Assembly (NCBI GenBank): GCA_023436425.1
Contig: JAEZJD010000105.1
Span: forward strand, 1 to 15,990
Reading direction: 5' to 3'
Length of the DNA stretch: 15,990 nucleotides
Origin: Bacteroidota bacterium
GTDB lineage: Bacteria; Bacteroidota; Bacteroidia; Chitinophagales; Chitinophagaceae
Below the pieces are notes generated by a model that had not been told where the DNA came from, searched no databases, and saw only the letters and a program-made list of their open reading frames with translations. Within the stretch, counting starts at the first letter, position 1. Every line of letters begins with the position of its first letter. Shown one piece after another: positions 1 to 7,772 of this stretch. Position numbers and translations under genes: made by a program.

Positions 1-1114
1 ACATATAGTTTCTGCCCACGTCAATCATGTATCCACGCCAGGCAAACGCCGGCCAGTCCGTGATGGTGCAGGCATCAATAGCAACACCGGCGGCTGCAAG
101 TTGCAAAAGTGTTTGGATGCCGTTGAAAATACCGTGAGTTGTATTGGCAGTGAGCACAACATTGTCCTCGCTAACATTAAGTTCGTAAGCTTCATCCTGG
201 AGCATAGGCGCTGCAACCTTTGCTAATTGCAGCACAATTGTCTTGTCTCCTTTACCTGGCGCATTGGTTTGCAGGGCGGGGTTTATTCCTTTTTCTCGCA
301 ATGCTCTTTGCAACCATTGCGCTTCGTTTTGAAAAGACTTGCTGTAGACGATTGAACTGCATTCCGTCAGAGGAAAAAAGCCGCTCTTCCATTGCAACTT
401 TTGCGGAAGCGGCAACAGCGATGATTGTTGTTGCAATCCATACACAAGCGGAAAGACAAGATGCTTCCACAACAAATAACCTTTGCCGGTGAGATGTAGG
501 CCATCGTTGGTCAAATCTTTTTTCAACTCTCCATTTTCATTTGCAAAAGATGAGTACAAATCAACGAACGTGTAGCCGTAGCTCTTTGCCTGCTGACTAA
601 GTTGTGCATTCACGGTTTTTATCTGTTCTCGTTTGGCGGTGTGTCCCGGAAATTTTCCATAGACATTATTTCCGGGTAAAATGCTTTGGACAAACAACTT
701 TGAAGAAGGTGATTCCTGCTTGAGATACGATGCAATACGAAAGATATTTTTAATCAGGCTATCGGGTGAAATATTTTTTGCCAGATCATTTACACCAATC
801 AGTAAAAAAACTTTTGAAGGCTTACGTTTTGCCACTTCATCCAAACGGTTGAGCACACCCGCAGAAATATCGCCACTGATTCCCCGATTTTTCACTTTTA
901 AATCGTTGAACAATTCGCTCCTCTCACCACCGTCCGTGATGCTGTTGCCTATAAAAATTATGTCGTCTTTTGTTTGGGGTAAACTTCTGAAATGCGTTAC
1001 CCGCTGACGATAGTACGTGGAGAAAAGTGAATCGGCATAGTGAGGCAGTTGTACGTGCGCCGACAACATCTTAACACAAGCCAGAAAGAATATCAAACAA
1101 AGATGCTTCTTCAT
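1..1114 (-). CDS. SGNH/GDSL esterase fused to GH20 beta-N-acetylhexosaminidase (3' end outside the window)
   Basis: I translated this directly: the frame stays open for 371 codons from the ATG at 1114 to the left edge. Residues 1-19 look like a signal peptide (MKKHLCLIFFLACVKMLSA). Residues about 50-230 are an SGNH hydrolase: GNSIT at 56-60 with nucleophile Ser58, GISGD at 78-82, GVND at 107-110 and the DGLHL block with Asp204 and His207. From about residue 232 the chain changes to a GH20 N-terminal domain (LLPLPQKLQW, then HGIFNGIQTLLQL). At residue 353 it enters the GH20 barrel with DWPAFAWRGYMIDVGRNYM. The catalytic Asp-Glu pair lies beyond the edge. The likely role is periplasmic or surface de-esterification plus removal of terminal GlcNAc/GalNAc exposed after desialylation. 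The start overlaps the upstream esterase stop as ATGA, so translation is probably coupled. The esterase substrate is inferred from context: O-acetyl sialate is likely but not shown. Confidence 0.85.
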   Translation of the reverse strand, partial: MKKHLCLIFFLACVKMLSAHVQLPHYADSLFSTYYRQRVTHFRSLPQTKDDIIFIGNSITDGGERSELFNDLKVKNRGISGDISAGVLNRLDEVAKRKPSKVFLLIGVNDLAKNISPDSLIKNIFRIASYLKQESPSSKLFVQSILPGNNVYGKFPGHTAKREQIKTVNAQLSQQAKSYGYTFVDLYSSFANENGELKKDLTNDGLHLTGKGYLLWKHLVFPLVYGLQQQSSLLPLPQKLQWKSGFFPLTECSSIVYSKSFQNEAQWLQRALREKGINPALQTNAPGKGDKTIVLQLAKVAAPMLQDEAYELNVSEDNVVLTANTTHGIFNGIQTLLQLAAAGVAIDACTITDWPAFAWRGYMIDVGRNYM

Positions 1115-2610
1115 TTCACTTTCATTTTAAAAGTGGAAGCAGGAAGGGTTTCTGCATTCACCAGATTGGCGTCGCTAAAAGGTTTCCAGCCATAAAACAC
1201 CAAGGCAGGTTTTTCTTTTGCAAGAATAACAACAGTATTTTTTTGAATGACTGCTTCAGCTTCTGTTTTGCCGTTCAATGAAAAGCCCCGCAACGCCTTA
1301 CCATCTGAAGTTTGAAGCCCTTTACCGAATTGAAAACTTACGATGACGTTTCCATCTTTGAATTTAGCCGCGGTAACTAACGGTCCGGAAGGAACAACGG
1401 GTTTATTGTATGTTTTGTTCAGTGCCCATCTTGCAAGCCGTTCGCCAACTACCTTTTTATTTGTAGGATGCACATCGTGTTGTGCACCGACATCCGCCGT
1501 GACAGCCATGCCGGTGTGCGGCAGCAATTGCATTATTTTTCTCTGCTCATTGCGAAACTGCGGCCACAGTTGTCCTTTATAGCGAATGGTGTCGATAGAT
1601 GAAAGCTGCACGTAATAAAAAGGCAGATCGGGTTTTTTCCACTGCTTCCGATAATCTTTTATCATTAAGGCAGAAAGTGCAGCATATTCTTCCACCCTTT
1701 CTATTTCCTGCGCATTGCTTTCTCCCTGGTACCAAATGATGCCTTTGATCGGAAAATTCAGCAAAGGCTTTACACCGCTTTCAAAAGCAAAGCCGGGTTT
1801 ATATGCATGATTCAATCCTAAATCATCTTGAAAGCCGCTGGGATTAGTTCCAACATTTTGCATTCCTCTTTCCCGTATCCACACAGGCAGATGGAGATTC
1901 TCCAGCCAGTTACCCTGAAGTTTTTTTGAAAACAGCGTGTCGTTTTGCATGGCTTCCCTGCTGATGAAAGTCTCAATGGGTGCACCGCCGATGGAAAGAT
2001 TGATCAGCCCTACAGGAATGTGTTCTTTTTGAACGATTGTTTTGGCAAAAAAATAAGCAACAGCACTCATTTCTCTTATTGTGTTGCTGTCGCAGGTTTC
2101 CCACGAGCTCCACACGTAGAAGTCTTCAGTATTTAATCTTCTGCTCAAAGAATCTTTGTAAGCAACGCCAAAAACATTTCTTCCTGCCGGTGGCGGATTA
2201 TTGAACCGGATTAATGGCTGATCTGCATTTTTCTTTTCCTGCTGCCAGTGCATTTCTTTGCTCATCGGCCACTCCATATTCGATTGTCCGGAGCAAAGCC
2301 ACACATCGCCAATTAAGAGGTTGTGCAGCTCTAACTTTTCATTGTCGCTGGTAACGAAAAGCGATTGAGGATGTGCATTGGCTTTTTGTTTTTTCAACAC
2401 CACACTCCACGAAGAATCTTTTTTCACGATAGTGCTTTTTTCTTCACCGGCAAATTTCACAACCAGCTTTTTTCCCGGTGTTGTTTTGCCCCAGATATGA
2501 ACAGGCTCATTGCGCTGAAGCACCATATTATCTGAAAAAATTTTTGCTAGGTGCAATTGCGCAGCAGCCGCAAACGGCAAGAGCACCAAACTAATCAAAC
2601 ACCACTTCAT
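1111..2610 (-). CDS. nanS: Sialate O-acetylesterase, SASA family
   Basis: This is a 499-residue secreted esterase that would remove O-acetyl groups from sialic acids so that sialidase and lyase can act. Residues 1-18 are a signal peptide (MKWCLISLVLLPFAAAAQ). A beta-rich segment follows, then the SASA hallmark GDVWLCSGQSNM at 101-112 with Ser110 as the predicted nucleophile. IIWYQGESNAQ in mid-chain and HDVHPTNKK with the catalytic His near 381 complete the family pattern. An upstream in-frame start at 2646 exists, but the start at 2610 puts the signal peptide at the N-terminus. It overlaps the permease gene by 20 bases, and its TGA stop overlaps the next gene's start (ATGA, 1114-1111). The family also contains carbohydrate acetylesterases with other substrates. 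The sialate assignment rests on the motif set plus the neighbouring sialidase, lyase and transporter genes. Confidence 0.85.
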   Translation of the reverse strand: MKWCLISLVLLPFAAAAQLHLAKIFSDNMVLQRNEPVHIWGKTTPGKKLVVKFAGEEKSTIVKKDSSWSVVLKKQKANAHPQSLFVTSDNEKLELHNLLIGDVWLCSGQSNMEWPMSKEMHWQQEKKNADQPLIRFNNPPPAGRNVFGVAYKDSLSRRLNTEDFYVWSSWETCDSNTIREMSAVAYFFAKTIVQKEHIPVGLINLSIGGAPIETFISREAMQNDTLFSKKLQGNWLENLHLPVWIRERGMQNVGTNPSGFQDDLGLNHAYKPGFAFESGVKPLLNFPIKGIIWYQGESNAQEIERVEEYAALSALMIKDYRKQWKKPDLPFYYVQLSSIDTIRYKGQLWPQFRNEQRKIMQLLPHTGMAVTADVGAQHDVHPTNKKVVGERLARWALNKTYNKPVVPSGPLVTAAKFKDGNVIVSFQFGKGLQTSDGKALRGFSLNGKTEAEAVIQKNTVVILAKEKPALVFYGWKPFSDANLVNAETLPASTFKMKVK

Positions 2611-3499
2611 TTTTTTTAGTATTGAGCTTTGACAACAATAAACCAAGAATTACCAGCGCAACGCCAACAATGGTGTAGCCGCTAATTTTATCTTTCAGCA
2701 ACCACGCAGCTATCATAATTCCAAAAAGCGGACACACAAACAACCACAATCCTGCTCGTACAGCATTTACCTGCAATAACCACAGCCACAGTTGAACAGC
2801 AAAGATGGAAACCGGTATGGCAAGCCAGCCGACCGACAACCAAAACTCCCTGCTGAAATGATTGGCTGAATTTTTATAAAACAAAACTGCAACTGGCGAT
2901 AGAAACAAGCCGCCGGCAAAAGTTTGCCACCCGTTGATGGAAAGCAGCGAAAGTCCGTTCCATTCTTGCGCTGAGAAATAGATTGCACCCGCTGAGTAGG
3001 AAAGCATGCTGAAAAACAAAATCACCAATCCTTGTACGCTTACCGAAGCATTGCCCAGCAGCGGCCATGAAGCAAATACTACACCCACAGTGCAGATGAT
3101 AATGGAAGCAACAATGGAAAGCTGTAATTTCTTTTTCAAAAAAAACACCGAAAGAAAACTGATGAACACCGGATTAGATGCAAGCGCCAGTGCTCCTATG
3201 CCTGCAGTGATGGTTTGCATGGCTACTACATACAAGCCCAGGTAAACACTGATGTTCAGCAAGCCGTACATGGCTATTTGCTTCCATTCTTTTTTTTGCG
3301 GCAGGCGATGGCGCAAAATAATGTGCGCAACGAGCAGCATAATTGCTGCTGCAAAAACAAAACGGACTTCAGCAATGATCAATGGCTGCGCAACAGATAA
3401 TCCAATTTTTGTAGCTGTCGAAGCGGAGGACCATAACAACGCAAAGAATAGTCCGGCAGCAACCCAGGAAAACTTTTTATTTTCTAGTAAACCACGCAA
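2591..3499 (-). CDS. EamA/DMT-superfamily inner-membrane permease, TTG start
   Basis: The 302-residue protein is almost entirely hydrophobic, with about ten membrane segments in two EamA repeats (roughly residues 13-142 and 155-290). The N-terminus LLWSSASTATKIGL and the repeat ends are typical of drug/metabolite transporters. Substrate and direction cannot be read from the sequence. It could export or import a metabolite linked to the locus, or be an unrelated passenger. No ATG or GTG is available near the N-terminus: a TAA lies seven codons before the TTG at 3499, and the next in-frame ATG is well inside the protein. TTG at 3499 is therefore the best start, which is unusual here. It lies directly after a decayed sulfatase 3' end and overlaps the next gene's start by 20 bases. 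Family assignment is firm; the start and the role are uncertain. Confidence 0.85.
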   Translation of the reverse strand: MRGLLENKKFSWVAAGLFFALLWSSASTATKIGLSVAQPLIIAEVRFVFAAAIMLLVAHIILRHRLPQKKEWKQIAMYGLLNISVYLGLYVVAMQTITAGIGALALASNPVFISFLSVFFLKKKLQLSIVASIIICTVGVVFASWPLLGNASVSVQGLVILFFSMLSYSAGAIYFSAQEWNGLSLLSINGWQTFAGGLFLSPVAVLFYKNSANHFSREFWLSVGWLAIPVSIFAVQLWLWLLQVNAVRAGLWLFVCPLFGIMIAAWLLKDKISGYTIVGVALVILGLLLSKLNTKKNEVVFD

Positions 3500-3532
3500 G
3501 CCGACACAGATTGATTTTTATAAACTGATTTC

Positions 3533-3546
3533 CTATTGACTATTGA
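3533..3546. repeat. Tandem 7-bp repeat CTATTGA x2
   Basis: CTATTGACTATTGA lies just past the sulfatase tail and before the permease start. It is short and may be a replication-slippage scar. Its meaning is not known. Confidence 0.35.
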
Positions 3547-3760
3547 TTTGCACCAAGGATCTAAAAACTCCCAATCGCGTAGGTCCGCAGGACAATGCTC
3601 TTTTTTGTATTGTCTCAAATAGTATTACAAGTTCCCGATGATGCGCTGCGACATCAGTTGTTTCTTTTTGATCCTCCACAATATTGTACACTTCCCACGG
3701 TGCGTTTCTGTTGTTTTTCACTTGTTGATGCTTTGAAAATTCATTGGCAAGCCGCCGCTG
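3545..3760 (-). pseudogene. Decayed 3' end of an arylsulfatase-type gene
   Basis: Between the epimerase stop and the permease there is no intact gene, but two frames together spell a sulfatase C-terminus. The first frame gives APWEVYNIVEDQKETTDVA (about 3703-3647), which matches the 'WELYNL..D..E..DLA' tail of Bacteroidota sulfatases, and runs on to LFETIQK. At the A6 run (T6 on the plus strand, 3601-3606) a shift of one base restores KEHCPADLRDWEFLDP (about 3602-3556), the usual end of such enzymes. Removing one A would join the two parts. The catalytic Cys/Ser-x-Pro-x-Arg region and all upstream parts are missing, so even with the frame repaired this is only a fragment. It suggests that a sulfatase gene once stood between the epimerase and the permease. 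A sequencing error could explain the shift but not the missing 5' part. Confidence 0.65.
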
Positions 3761-3777
3761 ATGGATCAATGCTTTGA
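3728..3777. repeat. 9-bp direct repeat ATGCTTTGA, spaced 41 bp
   Basis: The copies are at 3728-3736 and 3769-3777. The right copy covers the last codons of the epimerase gene (SKH) and the left copy lies in the sulfatase remnant. Microhomology of this kind can mark a deletion or duplication junction, but 9 bp can also arise by chance. Confidence 0.3.
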
Positions 3778-4953
3778 TGATAAATATTCTTCGAGAATCC
3801 TTGCGCAATACCATTCCTGCCGGGGCAAATGAAAGGGTCCTTTAAACAGATTTCCTTTTGCGGGTTGGGCAATGGTTCCGTCGCGGTGCAGGTAACCAAA
3901 CCATTCGCCGTGTTGCTTATCATGAAAATGACTATAAGCATATTCATGAACCATCTTGTGCCAGGCTCCATATTTTTCATTGCCCGTCATCAGGTACGCG
4001 AGTAAAGTGGCAATAATTGTTTCATTGTGCGGCCACCACATCTTCATGTCCTGCCAATACTCCTGCACGGGTTTGTTGTACACATCGCGGAAGTACAAAA
4101 TGCCGCCATACTCTGTATCCCATCCCCGCTCCCACATGTAGTCGAGCATTTTGCAACCAAGCTCGATCAAATGCCGATCATTGTTTCTCTGCTTTGCTTC
4201 GTGCAGCACAAACCACGCACCTTCAATGGCATGTCCTGGGTTGAGTGTTCTGCCGTCAATATGGTCGATAATGCTGCCATCTGGCGCTACCTGTTCCATT
4301 ACGCACGTGATATCATCTTTCACAAAATCCCTTTCTATTTCTTCTATCCATTTAGTGATCCATTCGTCGCAACGATCATCACCTATAGTTTCCCGCAGTT
4401 GCTGCGCCGTATTGGTCATGATCATCGGCACACCGATACCTTTTGATGGACGGGTGCTTGTAAACTTTGGCGGCAACTTTTTTTCACTGCTTGCGTAAGA
4501 AATGCATTCGCCAAAAACTCTCCTTGCATTGGCTGCTGCTTCTTCGCTGCCGCTGGCTTTTGCATACGCTGCAGCGGCGATTACGTAAAATGTTTCGGAA
4601 AAAAAATAACGCCGTTTTCGAATAGGTTTACCGTCTCTTGTTACGTGGAAAAACATTTGACCGTCGCTGTCGAAGCAGTGTTTATTCAAAAACTCATATC
4701 CTAGCTTTGCGCCGTCCAGCCATTCCTGTTTTTGTTCAACAGTGTTGTACAAAGTAGATAACAGCCATGTGGCACGACCCTGGATCCAAACAGCCTTATC
4801 ATCGTCAATTAAAGAACCGTCAGCATCACGCATCAGCAAAAAACCGCCGTGCTCCCTATCAAATGAACGTGGGAACCAAAATGGAACGGTATCATTCAAC
4901 AATTGGTTGCTGTAGAAATCTTTTAGTTCCGTAAGGTCTTGTGTTGAATACAT
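3766..4953 (-). CDS. N-acylglucosamine 2-epimerase (AGE family)
   Basis: This is a 395-residue cytoplasmic (alpha/alpha)6-barrel enzyme with no signal peptide. It would interconvert ManNAc, the product of the lyase, and GlcNAc. Family landmarks are the N-terminal FDREHGGF segment, RYFFSETFY at 115-123, NPGHAIEGAWF at 238-248 with His241, WWPHNE at 306-311 and NLFKGPFHLPR at 368-378 with His375. The two histidines occupy the places of the catalytic His pair in animal renin-binding protein and bacterial AGE. The length is normal for the family. Its ATG lies one base after the sialidase stop, so the two are coupled. An AGE gene here implies the direct ManNAc-to-GlcNAc route; the Bacteroides fragilis counterpart is called nanE, which should not be confused with the ManNAc-6-phosphate epimerase of E. 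coli. Related sugar epimerases (cellobiose, mannose) share the fold, but the context favours ManNAc. Confidence 0.92.
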   Translation of the reverse strand: MYSTQDLTELKDFYSNQLLNDTVPFWFPRSFDREHGGFLLMRDADGSLIDDDKAVWIQGRATWLLSTLYNTVEQKQEWLDGAKLGYEFLNKHCFDSDGQMFFHVTRDGKPIRKRRYFFSETFYVIAAAAYAKASGSEEAAANARRVFGECISYASSEKKLPPKFTSTRPSKGIGVPMIMTNTAQQLRETIGDDRCDEWITKWIEEIERDFVKDDITCVMEQVAPDGSIIDHIDGRTLNPGHAIEGAWFVLHEAKQRNNDRHLIELGCKMLDYMWERGWDTEYGGILYFRDVYNKPVQEYWQDMKMWWPHNETIIATLLAYLMTGNEKYGAWHKMVHEYAYSHFHDKQHGEWFGYLHRDGTIAQPAKGNLFKGPFHLPRQEWYCARILEEYLSSKH

Positions 4954-4954
4954 C

Positions 4955-6517
4955 TTATTTTATTATCTCATTCACCGGCACTTTTACGAAGTACAAATCT
5001 TTTGTGCCTTCGTATAAGATTCCAATTGTGTTGTCATCAATTTTTGTAAGTGAACTGTAGCCATAACACTGCCTCTCGTCAATCAGCAACTGGTTTGCAG
5101 GCAACCATGTTTGTCCCATGTCCAGGCTTGCTTTGATCGTGATGTTGTACCTGCCGGACGACGTCGCCGGATTGCTGAAAAACAAAACATCTTTCAACGT
5201 GCCGTTCACATTCACCTTTGCTTTTATGAGGCTTGCCATGCACACCGGATCGGGCAAGGCATTGTACGATGTAGGATGCTCCGTCCAAGTAGCGCCCATG
5301 TTGGTAGTCGTAGCAACGCTCCTGAAGCCGCCGCGGTTGTCACGCATGTTCAGCATCAGCGTACCAGGTGTTGTTTCCGCCACCTGGCTTTCGGTGGTGT
5401 TTGATTTGGGTCCTGAAATTTTTCCTTTCCATGAACTGCCGTGATCATCGCTGTAGATGATGGTAGAATAAGGCACTTTTGTTTCGTTCCAATATTGCGC
5501 AGCAAAAACCAATTTGCCATCCTGCATTGCTAATCCGCTTCCCGGACCATCGAAGAACAAATGCCACGCAGGATTTTTTACCTGCGGAGTAATGGAATAA
5601 GGTTGCAACCAGCTAACACCATCATCGCTGCTGCTCACCAAAACAAATTGCCCCGTAGTATCCGGAGAAAGTCCCGGCAGGGAGCCTGCAATGGAACGAT
5701 TGCCTTTGCTCCAAAGCGCCGCCACCCACAATTTTTTTGTAGCAGGATCAAATAAAATTGCAGGGTCGCCGATGCCGCTGTTTGCTGTTGGTCCGCCCAT
5801 ATCCATAATCACTTTCATCGGCTGCCATGTGCGACCGCTGTCGGTGCTGCGGCTCATGCCCACATCAATATTGCCGGGAAGGTCGGCGCTGTTGTTGTAA
5901 CGAATGTCATACACAGCTATCAAGGTGCCTTTGTCTGTTTGCGCAATGCCGGGAATGCGGTAAGTATTCACACCATCATCCCCGGCTTTGCGTACCGCCA
6001 CACCGCTGTACTTTGCATACCTCGAGTTGTCTTCGGTGACTGTAATGGACTTTCCTGCTGCATCAGTGATGCTTGCACAATGCAATTCAACTTTATTGTT
6101 CAAGGAAGCATTTTGTTTTAAAACAACGCTGAACCAGATAAACCGGAGACCCGGAGCAAAGTTCAGGATAACCGGAACATCGAATGATGTGGCAGTGGGC
6201 TGCACCGTACCAATAAGTGTTGTGGTGGAAAACGGTTCTGCACCGGTGAGATAAACATCAACTTTCTCCACATCGGCAAAATTGCTAAGAGTGCATTGCA
6301 ACTTGCGGTATTGCTGCTCTGTATTTCCTTCCGGAATGGAAACCATTACCCGCAACGCAGGATTGGCTGCCAACCCTTTCAGCACAGGCACGTTCGGCGC
6401 ATACGCACTAACAGTGATTGCACCTGTGAGCAAGGGTGTGTTCTTTTTGGAACATTCAAAACTGCTCAACGAAACCATCAGCAAGCACAGACATAATACA
6501 ATGTTTACAGTCTTCAT
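4955..6517 (-). CDS. nanH: Exo-alpha-sialidase (GH33)
   Basis: This 520-residue exported sialidase would release terminal sialic acid from glycans. After a hydrophobic leader (residues 1-21), residues about 30-160 fit the N-terminal domain found in BNR-repeat neuraminidases. The six-bladed catalytic domain begins with YRIP at 186-189, giving the first Arg of the triad (Arg187). Asp218 is a candidate acid/base in the NID segment. Five Asp-boxes are visible, ending at Trp231, Trp303, Trp363, Trp411 (a weaker copy, with Asn for Asp) and Trp471. Arg392 (LNMRDNRG), Arg456 (SSGRYN), Glu381 and Tyr487 (CYGYSSL) are likely active-site residues. A Cys at 22 is followed by SKKN, but the preceding Glu is unusual for a lipobox, so lipid anchoring is uncertain. 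It begins 22 bases after the permease stop and ends one base before the epimerase start. Confidence 0.93.
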   Translation of the reverse strand: MKTVNIVLCLCLLMVSLSSFECSKKNTPLLTGAITVSAYAPNVPVLKGLAANPALRVMVSIPEGNTEQQYRKLQCTLSNFADVEKVDVYLTGAEPFSTTTLIGTVQPTATSFDVPVILNFAPGLRFIWFSVVLKQNASLNNKVELHCASITDAAGKSITVTEDNSRYAKYSGVAVRKAGDDGVNTYRIPGIAQTDKGTLIAVYDIRYNNSADLPGNIDVGMSRSTDSGRTWQPMKVIMDMGGPTANSGIGDPAILFDPATKKLWVAALWSKGNRSIAGSLPGLSPDTTGQFVLVSSSDDGVSWLQPYSITPQVKNPAWHLFFDGPGSGLAMQDGKLVFAAQYWNETKVPYSTIIYSDDHGSSWKGKISGPKSNTTESQVAETTPGTLMLNMRDNRGGFRSVATTTNMGATWTEHPTSYNALPDPVCMASLIKAKVNVNGTLKDVLFFSNPATSSGRYNITIKASLDMGQTWLPANQLLIDERQCYGYSSLTKIDDNTIGILYEGTKDLYFVKVPVNEIIK

Positions 6518-6539
6518 CGTCTATTTTTTACGCTCAAGT

Positions 6540-7772
6540 TTATTTCATTTCAGCAGACCTGGGTCGCAGGAAAGCAAGTTGAAGTACCAATGCAACAAGC
6601 ACAATTCCGGACAGCACAGCAAAACTTTTTCCCAGGTTACCTGCATCTGTTGATTTGCCCAGCAGATCAGTAATAAAAGCTCCTGCAAACACGCCTGCCA
6701 TATTCATTAGTCCATACGCCGTTGCTCTGAATTTAGGAGCAACAAACTGGCAAAGAATGGGCATGTTGTTGGCATCGAACATGCCATAGCCAAAGCCAAA
6801 ACAAAACGCTGCTGCAATTACATTAAAGAGTGAATGTCCAAACCCAATCAGCAGCAATGCCGGTATGGTAAGTCCTAACCCAATGGCGCTTGTGTAAATT
6901 CTTCCGCGAAGGTTTTTCTGCACCCACCGATCGGAAAGAATACCACCGAAGATGACACCAATGAATGATGAAGCAGCAATGGTGATGGTGGACAGCGGAC
7001 CAGCCTGCGCCATGTCTATCTTCAGGTTATCTGCAAACAGCGTGGGCAACCAGTTTTTAATGCCCCATCCCGGCAGGGAAGGAATGGCAAAGTAGAAAAG
7101 AATGATCCAGAAAGAAATATTGCTGAACAAAATGCCAACTCCTTTGAAAAGCGACGAAGGTTTTTGTGCTGCAAAGGCTTCAGATTTGCCAGTAACACTT
7201 TTTTTCTCCCGTAAAAAAAGAATCAATACGACAGAATAGACAATACCAATCAAACCGAAGGAATGAAATGCAGAGTGCCAGGAAAACTTTGCAGCAATAG
7301 TGGCGCCGAAGCCGCCCAACGCCTGCCCCATGTACAAGCCGGTCATGTGGATGCCGATGGCAAGGGACCGCGTTTTGTCTGAATGATAGTCTGCAATGAG
7401 TGCAAGACCGGCTGGTATGTACAGCGCTTCACTTACTCCCATTGTTGCACGCAGCCAATAGAGTTGATCAAATGTATTGGCATAACCCATTCCATAGGTA
7501 ACTCCGCTCCACACAAAGAGACTGATGGTGATAAGCCATTTGCGATTTTGTTTATCGGCAATTATTCCTGACAGTGGACTCATGAAGCCATATATCCAAA
7601 GAAAAATGCCCATGAGATGTCCGAAGTTGGTTGCGGATTGCAACTCCGGAATATCTACCTGCATGGAAGGACGCATGGTGGCAAGCATCTGCCGGTCCAT
7701 GTAGTTAAGCAGTGCCACCACCCAAAGAAGTCCTACGACGACCCACGGATAGTATGTTTTGGGTTGCTTCAC
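6540..7772 (-). CDS. nanT: MFS sialic-acid permease (NanT-type), GTG start
   Basis: This is a 410-residue major facilitator protein with about twelve membrane helices. The first helix ends in LNYMDRQML (22-30), the NYxDR signature of the anion:cation symporter branch that carries sugar acids. A short charged loop (DKQNRKW) follows the second helix, as in other MFS proteins. The likely role is proton-coupled uptake of free sialic acid across the inner membrane, between SusCD import and the cytoplasmic lyase. Substrate is inferred from position: it lies between the mutarotase and sialidase genes of a sialate operon, as nanT does in Bacteroides and Tannerella. The start is GTG at 7772, overlapping the mutarotase stop as GTGA. 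No better in-frame ATG precedes NYMDR. A hexuronate or ManNAc permease would look similar. Confidence 0.85.
   Translation of the reverse strand: MKQPKTYYPWVVVGLLWVVALLNYMDRQMLATMRPSMQVDIPELQSATNFGHLMGIFLWIYGFMSPLSGIIADKQNRKWLITISLFVWSGVTYGMGYANTFDQLYWLRATMGVSEALYIPAGLALIADYHSDKTRSLAIGIHMTGLYMGQALGGFGATIAAKFSWHSAFHSFGLIGIVYSVVLILFLREKKSVTGKSEAFAAQKPSSLFKGVGILFSNISFWIILFYFAIPSLPGWGIKNWLPTLFADNLKIDMAQAGPLSTITIAASSFIGVIFGGILSDRWVQKNLRGRIYTSAIGLGLTIPALLLIGFGHSLFNVIAAAFCFGFGYGMFDANNMPILCQFVAPKFRATAYGLMNMAGVFAGAFITDLLGKSTDAGNLGKSFAVLSGIVLVALVLQLAFLRPRSAEMK

Noticed and set aside
220..1007. Plus-strand frames at 220-492 and 681-1007
   Set aside because: Both are opposite the continuous SGNH-GH20 frame, whose motifs are clear.
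3533..3814. A 93-codon minus-strand frame as an independent small gene
   Set aside because: Its N-terminal part lies in the epimerase gene in another frame, and its middle is sulfatase-tail sequence that continues in a different frame after a one-base shift. It is better read as a gene remnant.
4027..4446. A 139-codon plus-strand frame
   Set aside because: It lies fully inside the well-supported epimerase gene on the other strand, and its product has no recognisable domain. It is a shadow frame.
6282..6653. A 123-codon plus-strand frame across the sialidase/permease junction
   Set aside because: It is antisense to two secure genes, with a low-complexity product and no leader.
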